The notes beneath the pieces were generated by a model. The model was not told the DNA's origin. It made no database searches and saw nothing but the letters and a program-made list of their open reading frames with translations. Made by a program: the position numbers and the translations under genes. This document shows, in pieces, positions 1 through 5,710 of a stretch of 6,775 bases of DNA (positions within the stretch are counted from its first letter, which is position 1; the number at the start of each line of letters is the position of its first letter). The stretch is from NCBI GenBank assembly GCA_030040525.1, contig JASHTN010000139.1, forward strand, positions 1-6,775, in the 5' to 3' direction. This stretch comes from Gammaproteobacteria bacterium (GTDB lineage: Bacteria > Pseudomonadota > Gammaproteobacteria > Steroidobacterales > Steroidobacteraceae).

Positions 1-231
1 CGGGTCGAGCACTCCGGACCAGTCGCCGGCCATGCGGGCGAGCTCGAGCGCACCCTGCAGCACGAGCACCGCGAGCGCGAGGCACGCGCCGTTGCGCGCG
101 AGCCGCGCGATGCCGCCTGCGGAGTGCGCCAGGCTCCGCCCGAACGCGATCACGAAAAGCGCGGCACCGGCCGATTGCAGCAGCAGCGCGAAGGCCAGCG
201 CCCGCACTGCCACCCACAGCACATCGATCAT
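1..231 (-). CDS. CopD-like copper-resistance membrane protein, N-terminal part (runs off left edge)
   Basis: The first 77 codons of a minus-strand gene lie here; the rest is beyond the window. The visible protein begins MIDVLWVAVR and has two hydrophobic segments, about residues 4-30 and 45-66, separated by a short loop with Arg and His. It then reads A-R-M-A-G-D-W-S-G-V-L-D-P. An early Arg in the first helix, a G-A-x-L-F segment, and an 'ARM-G-W-G-LDP' loop after helix 2 are what I recall of the CopD family of polytopic inner-membrane proteins, which work with periplasmic CopC in copper uptake or resistance. The ATG at 231-229 is the first start in frame; no clear Shine-Dalgarno precedes it. 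No copC is visible upstream, where a divergent lipoprotein gene lies instead. The family call rests on the N-terminus only, so another small-helix membrane protein is possible. Confidence 0.65.
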   Translation of the reverse strand, partial: MIDVLWVAVRALAFALLLQSAGAALFVIAFGRSLAHSAGGIARLARNGACLALAVLVLQGALELARMAGDWSGVLDP

Positions 232-364
232 CGTGCCAGCGTAACGCAGCGCTTAAGTTAATGAGAGAAGCGGCACAATTTCACACACTTGTCATGCGCT
301 CATGCGTTGCGGCACAGCGGCACTTGGGACATGATCGGAGGTCGAAGTCTGCTCAGGGAACGGC
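232..364. promoter_or_regulatory. Divergent intergenic region between copD-like gene and lipoprotein gene
   Basis: These 133 bp separate two divergently transcribed genes, so promoters for both are expected here (inference). The part from about 250 to 292 is noticeably more AT-rich than its surroundings. I could not find a convincing -35/-10 pair for either strand: TTGTCA at 289-294 is a possible plus-strand -35 but lacks a good -10 at the usual spacing. Before the plus-strand ATG at 365 there is AGGGAA at 355-360, a weak ribosome binding site with a short 4-nt spacer. The short repeats at 293-324 are listed separately. Confidence 0.4.
293..324. repeat. Two adjacent pairs of 8-bp tandem repeats
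   Basis: Read directly: CATGCGCT (293-300) is followed by CATGCGTT (301-308), then GCGGCACA (309-316) and GCGGCACT (317-324). Each pair differs at one position. A third copy of GCGGCAC sits at 270-276. The block lies 40-70 bp before the lipoprotein start, where a regulator could bind. With only two copies per unit, chance or simple slippage is also plausible. Confidence 0.5.
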
Positions 365-2419
365 ATGACACATCCACGCATTTCGCGTCTGGCGGCCATC
401 GCCGGTACAGTTTCCCTCGCCGGTGTCTGCGGGGTCTTCGCCGGCTGCTCGACCAGCACCGACGTGTCTGCGATCGGCAACACTCCCGCCCTCTATTCAC
501 ACGTTTATGTCACCGCTCAGGCGGTGTGGTTCAACAACAGCGCCACCGCCGGCCCGGACGACGGCGGTTGGGTGAAGTTTCCCCTGTCGACACCCGCGAC
601 CGTGGATCTGGTGGCAGATTCCGGCGGCAATTTCGGCAACCTGGTCACGGGACTGCGGCTCGCGCCGGGCACGTACTCGCAGATCCGGCTGATCCCGGTC
701 GATGCGACCACGCCGCTGACCGCTTCCGCGCAGGCGCTCGGCGCCCTTTACAACATGGAAGCCGACTACGTCAATGCGAGCGGCGTGACCGTGCAGGCGC
801 CGCTGCAGATCCTGAACCCCGACAAGGGAATCGGCATCCAGGCCTCGCTCACCGTGCCGATCGGCAACATCGGCGCGGGATTGAGCTCTCTATCCTCGAC
901 CGTCAGCACCCCGAGCACGACCCCGGATACCACGTTCGGCTCAAGCGAGACGACGACGCCGACCACGACCACGGGAAGCACGGGGCTGGGACTCGGCAGC
1001 AGCGGCTCGACCACGACGACGATCGCCAATTTCACGTTCAGCTTCGACGGCGCCCGCGACCTCGTCATGTTCACCTACGGCGGCACGACGGGCGTGCTCT
1101 ACAGCTCGCACGGCAGCGCCTACGACCTGTCGCAGGCCGGCGGCATCACCGGTCAGCTCACGCTCACCAATCTCACCGGCATCACCGGCGCCACGGGACT
1201 TCCCGACATCTATGTGAACGCAGAGCTCGTGACCCCGGACAGCTCGCGGCACTACGTGGTCGCGAGCACGCCGGTGAACTCGGACGGCTCCTTCACGCTC
1301 TACCCGCTCGCGGTCAACTCCTCGACCTCGAGCCCCGATACCTACGACATCGTCATTCACGGTCCGGGGATCGCCACCATCATCGTCAAGGACATCCAGG
1401 TCTTCATGACGTCGAGCCTCGAGTCGCTCGATTCGAATTCCTCGAGCCCGCTCAGCTCGCTGGAGGACGAGACGTCGTCGCTCGGCAGCAGTACGACTGC
1501 GACGACGTCGGGCACGACGACCACGTCGGGCACATCGGACCTGAGTCTGTTCGGCTCGACGTCCGCGACCTCCACCACGACGAGTACCGGGACCAATGTC
1601 ATCACGCCGCAGAACCTGGTGTCGATCGGCACGCTGATCCCGCGCCAGGCAACCAGCTATGTGGCGAACATCACGACCTCGACCACCGCACCGCTACCTG
1701 CCGGCGCCGAGGTGGCCTTCTACCAGACGCTGCCCGGCTCGGGCGAGCTTCCGTACGTGATCGAGCGCAGCCCCATCGATCCCATCAATCAGGTGCTCGC
1801 GACCCCGCAGCAGCTCTCGACCGGCACCGTGGACTCGGGAACATTCAACAACGCGAACACCACCGACACCGCCGACACCACCGACACCGTCGATACCACC
1901 ACGGAGACCAACACCAGCGGCACCCTCGTCACGGTCGTGAGCGCCTCGCCCAAGGAGGGCACCGGCAGCTACCAGGTTGCAGGCGATGCGCCGTTCTACG
2001 CCTACGGTGCGCTCGGGACCGAGGTGTCGATGCCCGCCAGCGCGGCCTCCGCCAGCGTCACGACTCCTGTGCAGGAAGTCAGCGTGGGTGCGCTCTCGCT
2101 CGCGAGCGGCAACAACCCGGTCACGATCGATGTGGAGGTGAAGGAAGCGACGCCGGGCAAGTACAACGCGGGCGAGGTCCTGATCGGCACCAACGGGCAG
2201 CTGGTGGCAGCGGCCTCGCTGACCGCGGCGCTGCAGGGCGGCGGCGGGACCGTCGTGCTCGACAAGGTGCCGGGCGGAACCCCCGAATCGGTCTACTACG
2301 TGACGGTCGTGGCCTGGAACTCCGCCAATCCGGCGGCGACCTTCACGCGACAATGGGCCGAGACTGCTCTGAATCTCACCAGCACCGGGTCCGCCAGCCT
2401 GCAGCTGACCCTCGACTAG
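365..2419 (+). CDS. DUF4382-like lipoprotein with Ser/Thr-rich linkers
   Basis: A 684-residue probable outer-membrane lipoprotein of unknown function. Residues 1-28 form a lipoprotein signal peptide: Arg5/Arg8, a hydrophobic core, then V-F-A-G-C with Cys28 as the lipidation site. Phe at -3 is slightly unusual; Ser at +2 argues against inner-membrane retention. Residues about 43-172 resemble DUF4382 domains: alternating beta strands, a D-L-V segment, and P-G-T-Y-S-Q-I-R-L at 101-109. A 46-residue Ser/Thr-rich insert (174-219) comes before the strand N-F-T-F-S-F-D-G-A-R-D-L-V (from 222), which I read as the end of the same domain. Residues about 258-347 look like a carboxypeptidase-regulatory-like beta-sandwich. 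Further Ser/Thr-rich linkers cover 350-410 and about 493-522; 523-684 is another beta-rich region. The start is the ATG at 365 because it directly precedes the signal peptide. Assignment to DUF4382 is by eye; coding status is firm. Confidence 0.85.
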   Translation: MTHPRISRLAAIAGTVSLAGVCGVFAGCSTSTDVSAIGNTPALYSHVYVTAQAVWFNNSATAGPDDGGWVKFPLSTPATVDLVADSGGNFGNLVTGLRLAPGTYSQIRLIPVDATTPLTASAQALGALYNMEADYVNASGVTVQAPLQILNPDKGIGIQASLTVPIGNIGAGLSSLSSTVSTPSTTPDTTFGSSETTTPTTTTGSTGLGLGSSGSTTTTIANFTFSFDGARDLVMFTYGGTTGVLYSSHGSAYDLSQAGGITGQLTLTNLTGITGATGLPDIYVNAELVTPDSSRHYVVASTPVNSDGSFTLYPLAVNSSTSSPDTYDIVIHGPGIATIIVKDIQVFMTSSLESLDSNSSSPLSSLEDETSSLGSSTTATTSGTTTTSGTSDLSLFGSTSATSTTTSTGTNVITPQNLVSIGTLIPRQATSYVANITTSTTAPLPAGAEVAFYQTLPGSGELPYVIERSPIDPINQVLATPQQLSTGTVDSGTFNNANTTDTADTTDTVDTTTETNTSGTLVTVVSASPKEGTGSYQVAGDAPFYAYGALGTEVSMPASAASASVTTPVQEVSVGALSLASGNNPVTIDVEVKEATPGKYNAGEVLIGTNGQLVAAASLTAALQGGGGTVVLDKVPGGTPESVYYVTVVAWNSANPAATFTRQWAETALNLTSTGSASLQLTLD
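1859..1912 (+). repeat. 18-bp in-frame tandem repeat in Thr/Asp linker
   Basis: Within the lipoprotein gene, two 18-nt units (1859-1876 and 1877-1894) encode T-T-D-T-A-D and T-T-D-T-V-D, and differ at only two bases. A third, degenerate unit (1895-1912) encodes T-T-T-E-T-N. The unit length is a multiple of three, so gain or loss of a copy keeps the frame and changes only linker length. It lies at residues 499-516, in the third low-complexity linker. Confidence 0.75.
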
Positions 2420-2487
2420 ACCACCCGGGCGGGAAACGGGCACACCGGCTACACTTGGCGCCCTTTCAGGTCGTGAGTTTCAGCAAG

Positions 2488-2505
2488 TCACTGTAATTAC
2501 AGTGA
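2488..2505. promoter_or_regulatory. Perfect 18-bp palindrome, candidate operator
   Basis: TCACTGTAATTACAGTGA equals its own reverse complement over all 18 bases. It lies 68 bp after the stop of the first lipoprotein gene and 72 bp before the start of the second, in an AT-rich patch of an otherwise GC-rich region. TGTAAT at 2492-2497 matches a sigma-70 -10 box at five of six positions, so a dimeric repressor bound here could block a promoter for the downstream genes (inference). No good -35 lies at the expected spacing. As RNA it could form a 7-bp stem with an AATT loop, but no U-run follows, so an intrinsic terminator is unlikely. I cannot match it to a named regulator. Confidence 0.55.
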
Positions 2506-2517
2506 ACGCCGGGAGCG

Positions 2518-2538
2518 TCGGCCCCTCTAAGGGACCGA
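2518..2538 (+). other. Short hairpin in the leader of the second lipoprotein gene
   Basis: The arms TCGGCCCC (2518-2525) and GGGACCGA (2531-2538) pair at seven of eight positions, with one C-A mismatch and a five-base loop. It lies 39 bp before the ATG at 2578 and is not followed by a T-run, so it is not a classical terminator. It could be a 5' leader structure that affects stability or translation, or it may be incidental in GC-rich DNA. Confidence 0.35.
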
Positions 2539-2562
2539 TACACCCGCCAGCAAGGCGTTTTG

Positions 2563-2568
2563 AAGGGG
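2563..2568 (+). promoter_or_regulatory. Ribosome binding site deciding the start at 2578
   Basis: AAGGGG lies 9 nt before the ATG at 2578. A TTG at 2560 is in frame and would add six residues (M-K-G-I-H-R), but it would place this purine-rich motif inside the coding region. With the start at 2578 the signal peptide also has a normal length. The ATG at 2578 is therefore preferred. Confidence 0.7.
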
Positions 2569-2577
2569 ATACATCGG

Positions 2578-4446
2578 ATGCGAGTGGTTGGCAGCCGCCT
2601 CACATGGCGGTTCAAGTGGTCGTGCGCCCTGGTCCTGGGATTGACGGCTCTGCTGGCCGGATGCGGCACGAGCAACAACATCATCTACGGCACGCCCGTC
2701 ATCACCATGGGCGATGTGAATGGGGACTTCACCAGCTATATCGTCGACATCGACGAGATCACGTTCACACGCAGCGACGGGCTCGTGGTCGAGCCGCTGT
2801 CCACCGCCGAGCAGGTGGACCTCGCGAAACTCACCAACCTGACGGAACTGCTCGAGGCGCCGGCCTTCCCGTACGGCACCTATACCTCCATGACGCTGAC
2901 ACTCGACTACTCGGCGCCCTACATCTCCATCGAGGCCGGCGGGTACATCCAGACCGTCTCGCCGCTCGATACCAGCGGCGACGCGATGAGCACCCAAGCG
3001 GTGACCGTCAACTTCGATCCGCAGCACCCGCTAGTCATCACCCCGAACGAGTCGACGGCGTTTACGATCGAGATCGATCTGGCGGCCATGAACACCCTGC
3101 ACCTGTCAGCCAGCCCGGTCACGGCGACCGTGCAGCCGTTCCTGTCGGCTTCAGTGGTTCCCGTAGCCGCGACGGGCACGCTGCGCGCCCGCGGCCTGGT
3201 GGTCGCCACGGAACCCTCCTCCGGTTACTACATCATGAACATCCGGCCGTTCGCCGACCTGGTGTCGGCCCTCGGTGCGCTCACCGTGAACACGAGCGCC
3301 ACGACCTACTTCAACATCAACGGCAACGTGTTCGTCGGCAACGCGGGCCTCAAGTTCATGGATACCCCCAACATCACCAACACGCCGGCGGTGGCCTACG
3401 GCACGCTCGATAACCTCGCGGACATCACACCCACCTTCAACGCCACTGCCGTTTACGTCGGCTCGAGCGAGGAGAGTACGATCGCCGACTACGTGACCGG
3501 AACGGTGAGCGCAATCAGCGGCGGCACCCTCACGCTCGCGGGGGCGAGCTACCTGAATCGTTACGGCGAGCTGTACTACTACGAAGCGGTGCCGGTGCTC
3601 ATCGGCCCGGACACGTATATCTTCGAGGACGGCGTCGCAGCCGCGGGACTCCATCAGGCGTCCGTCTCGGTCGGCCAGCAGATCACCGTCGGCGGCCAGG
3701 CAACCACGAACTCCTCGACCGGCGCCCTCGAGTCGCTCGACACCACCACCTCCTCGGGCGGCCTGGTGCGGCTGCAGCCGACCCAGCTATGGGGCACGCT
3801 CAACTCCGCCACCACCGGCAGCATCTCGCTCGACCTGCTGTCGATCGATAATTACGAGCCGGGGATCTTCCACTTCGCCGGCACCGGCAGCAGCGCTGCC
3901 GATGACGCCGTATCGACCAGCTACCTCATCGACACCGGCGCGCTGAATGAGAGCGCGCTGCCTGCGGGCACGCTGCTCCAGGTGAACGGGCTGGTGACGC
4001 CGCTCGGCACGGCGCCGCCGGATTTCACGGCCACCTCGATAACTCAGGCAAGCGCGGTGCCGTCCACATTGGTGCTCGAGTTCGGCAACGGCGCCGGTTA
4101 CCCAAAGCCGTTCCTGTCGCTCTCGAGCGCCGGCATCGTGGTCGATCTGGGGCGCACCGACTCCATCCACTACATTCAGACCGGCCCAACCCGGATCGAC
4201 CTGACACAGCAGGCGGAGATGCCCACCATCACATTCGCTTCCGGCACCACGTTGATCCTGGCGGTCGGTACCGCCACCTCGGTGATCGACACATTCAACG
4301 AGCCGGCCAGCTTTATCGGCGAGATACGCAGTTTCGAGGCTGACGGCGATCTGGTCTATCGGCTGGTGTGCGTGGGGCAGTACGACGCCGCGACGAACAC
4401 CTTTGTGGCAACCAAAGTCGACGTTGCATTCGAAGAGTCGTCGTGA
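2578..4446 (+). CDS. Second DUF4382-like lipoprotein with DUF5666-like repeats
   Basis: A 622-residue probable outer-membrane lipoprotein of unknown function. Its signal peptide is textbook: Arg/Lys-rich start, hydrophobic stretch A-L-V-L-G-L-T-A-L, and lipobox L-L-A-G-C with Cys29; Gly at +2 favours export to the outer membrane. Residues about 40-190 resemble the N-terminal domain of the upstream lipoprotein: a strand around I-V-D-I-D-E-I-T-F, a 'VDLAKL' segment, then P-Y-G-T-Y-T-S-M-T-L-T-L at 98-109, almost the same position as P-G-T-Y-S-Q-I-R-L upstream. The remainder is beta-rich and appears modular, with units starting near 198, 304 and 403 and a C-terminal one near 500-622. The pattern 'G-x-V ... 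T-x-Y ... L-G-Q-x-I-x-V-x-G ... A-x-x-I' recalls DUF5666. Long Ser/Thr linkers are absent. It probably shares a transcript with the flavoenzyme gene 20 bp downstream. Domain names are by eye; coding status and export are firm. Confidence 0.85.
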   Translation: MRVVGSRLTWRFKWSCALVLGLTALLAGCGTSNNIIYGTPVITMGDVNGDFTSYIVDIDEITFTRSDGLVVEPLSTAEQVDLAKLTNLTELLEAPAFPYGTYTSMTLTLDYSAPYISIEAGGYIQTVSPLDTSGDAMSTQAVTVNFDPQHPLVITPNESTAFTIEIDLAAMNTLHLSASPVTATVQPFLSASVVPVAATGTLRARGLVVATEPSSGYYIMNIRPFADLVSALGALTVNTSATTYFNINGNVFVGNAGLKFMDTPNITNTPAVAYGTLDNLADITPTFNATAVYVGSSEESTIADYVTGTVSAISGGTLTLAGASYLNRYGELYYYEAVPVLIGPDTYIFEDGVAAAGLHQASVSVGQQITVGGQATTNSSTGALESLDTTTSSGGLVRLQPTQLWGTLNSATTGSISLDLLSIDNYEPGIFHFAGTGSSAADDAVSTSYLIDTGALNESALPAGTLLQVNGLVTPLGTAPPDFTATSITQASAVPSTLVLEFGNGAGYPKPFLSLSSAGIVVDLGRTDSIHYIQTGPTRIDLTQQAEMPTITFASGTTLILAVGTATSVIDTFNEPASFIGEIRSFEADGDLVYRLVCVGQYDAATNTFVATKVDVAFEESS

Positions 4447-4466
4447 GCGCCGCACTCCGGTAGCCC

Positions 4467-5645
4467 ATGCCCTGGAAGCGGCGTCCGTTCCGCGGCAGCA
4501 AGCTGTCGCGCGCCCTCACCATCGCCGACCTGCGCGAGCTGGCGCGACGGCGGGTGCCGCACTTCGTGTTCGAGTACGTGGAAGGCGGGGCGGAGGACGA
4601 GGCGACGCTGCGCGGCAACCGCGCGGCCTTCGAGCGGCTGCGCCTCGTGCCGCACACTCTCATCGACACCTCGGCGCGGCACCTGCGCACCACGATTCTC
4701 GGGCGAGCGGCTAATGCGCCGCTGGTGATCGCGCCCACCGGGCTCAACAACATGCTGCACCCGGAGGGCGACATCGGGCTGGCGCGCGCCGCGGCCAGGC
4801 TGGGCATTCCCTACACGCTGAGCTCGCTCTCGACCACGCGCCTCGAGGAGGTGGCGGCACGAGCCGGTGGGCGGCTGTGGATGCAGCTGTACGTCATGAA
4901 GGAGCGCGCCATTGCGCGCGACATCATGCAGCGCGCCGCGGCCGCCGGCTACGAGGCGCTGGTCTTCACCACGGATGCCAACGTCTGGGGCAGCCGCGAG
5001 TGGGATCAGCGCAACTACCGCTCCCCGGGCAGACCGACGCTGCGCACCGCGCTCGACAGCCTGCGTCATCCGCGCTGGCTGATCGAGGTGCTCGGCCGCA
5101 ACGGCGTGCCGCGTTTCCGCAACCTGGAGCGCTTCCTGCCCCCGGGCGGCGCGTCCGCCGTGGGCGGCAGCACCATCCTGCCGAGGATGTTCGAGGCGAC
5201 CATCACCTGGAACGACATCGCCTGGATTCGCGACTACTGGAAGAGCAAGCTGCTCATCAAGGGCGTGCTCAATGTTGCCGACGCGGAGCGCGCACTCGCG
5301 CTCGGGTGCGACGGAATCGTGGTTACCAACCACGGCGGCCGGCAGCTCGATCACTGCGTGGCGCCGATCGAGGTGCTGCCGGAGATCGCCGCCGCGGTCG
5401 GCGGCCGCCTGTCGATCGTCATCGACAGCGGCTTCCGGCGCGGCACCGATATCCTCAAGGCGCTGGCGCTCGGCGCCGAGGCGGTGCAGCTTGGACGGGC
5501 GATGGTCTACGGCCTGGGCGCCGGCGGCTCGGCGGGCGTCGACCGCGCGCTGCAGATCCTCACCACTGAGTTGCACCGGGACCTCGGGCTCATCGGCTGC
5601 AACTCGGTCACCGAGCTCGGCGCACAGCACGTACGCCACGTTTGA
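4467..5645 (+). CDS. FMN-dependent alpha-hydroxy-acid dehydrogenase (LldD/glycolate oxidase family)
   Basis: A 392-residue TIM-barrel flavoenzyme that oxidises an L-2-hydroxy acid to the 2-oxo acid with FMN. Compared with spinach glycolate oxidase, the key residues are present: Tyr37 (Y24) in E-Y-V-E-G-G-A-E-D-E, Tyr142 (Y129) in Q-L-Y-V, Asp170 (D157), Arg177 (R164), Lys265 (K230) in I-K-G-V, and catalytic base His289 with Arg292 (H254, R257) in N-H-G-G-R-Q-L-D. The phosphate-binding segments R-R-G-T-D and G-R-A-M-V-Y-G-L follow. Differences: D-S-G at 320-322 where D-G-G is usual, and Leu121 where glycolate oxidase has Trp108, suggesting a substrate other than glycolate. Length is typical and no signal peptide is seen. 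The start is the first ATG after an in-frame TAG at 4461; no good Shine-Dalgarno precedes it, so translation may be coupled to the upstream lipoprotein gene. Lactate, mandelate or another 2-hydroxy acid is possible; I leave the symbol blank. Confidence 0.93.
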   Translation: MPWKRRPFRGSKLSRALTIADLRELARRRVPHFVFEYVEGGAEDEATLRGNRAAFERLRLVPHTLIDTSARHLRTTILGRAANAPLVIAPTGLNNMLHPEGDIGLARAAARLGIPYTLSSLSTTRLEEVAARAGGRLWMQLYVMKERAIARDIMQRAAAAGYEALVFTTDANVWGSREWDQRNYRSPGRPTLRTALDSLRHPRWLIEVLGRNGVPRFRNLERFLPPGGASAVGGSTILPRMFEATITWNDIAWIRDYWKSKLLIKGVLNVADAERALALGCDGIVVTNHGGRQLDHCVAPIEVLPEIAAAVGGRLSIVIDSGFRRGTDILKALALGAEAVQLGRAMVYGLGAGGSAGVDRALQILTTELHRDLGLIGCNSVTELGAQHVRHV

Positions 5646-5710
5646 CCCCAGCCCCGGCGCGCGCCGGCCCGTGCACCCGCCGCCAGCGGCCCCGGCGCCT
5701 TCCAGCCCTC
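5646..5710. other. Convergent GC-rich intergenic region
   Basis: These 65 bp separate the stops of two converging genes. They are almost entirely G and C and contain a perfect 14-bp palindrome, CCGGCGCGCGCCGG, at 5654-5667, plus further GGCCCCGGCGCC-type self-complementary sequence near 5683-5700. Such structure could help end transcription from either side, but there is no T-run for a standard intrinsic terminator on either strand. Rho-dependent termination or no discrete terminator are alternatives. Confidence 0.35.

Noticed and set aside
32..244. A 70-codon plus-strand open frame at the left edge
   Set aside because: It is Ser/Ala-rich and lies opposite the CopD-like frame, whose hydrophobic helices and loop motif are much more convincing.
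2420..2470. Possible terminator after the first lipoprotein gene, with GGGC and GCCC arms before CCCTTT
   Set aside because: The stem would be only four base pairs with a long loop, followed by just three Ts, which is too weak to call.
289..2496. A 735-codon open frame on the plus strand overlapping the first lipoprotein gene in another frame
   Set aside because: Its product is dominated by Arg, His and Gly without domain logic, as expected for an out-of-frame reading of GC-rich coding DNA. The frame starting at 365 has a lipoprotein signal and recognisable beta-domain motifs.
2713..2727. D-V-N-G-D sequence in the second lipoprotein, resembling the start of a dockerin or EF-type calcium loop
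   Set aside because: The Gly and the later acidic residue that complete a calcium loop are missing, there is only one copy, and it sits in a beta-rich domain rather than a helix-loop-helix.
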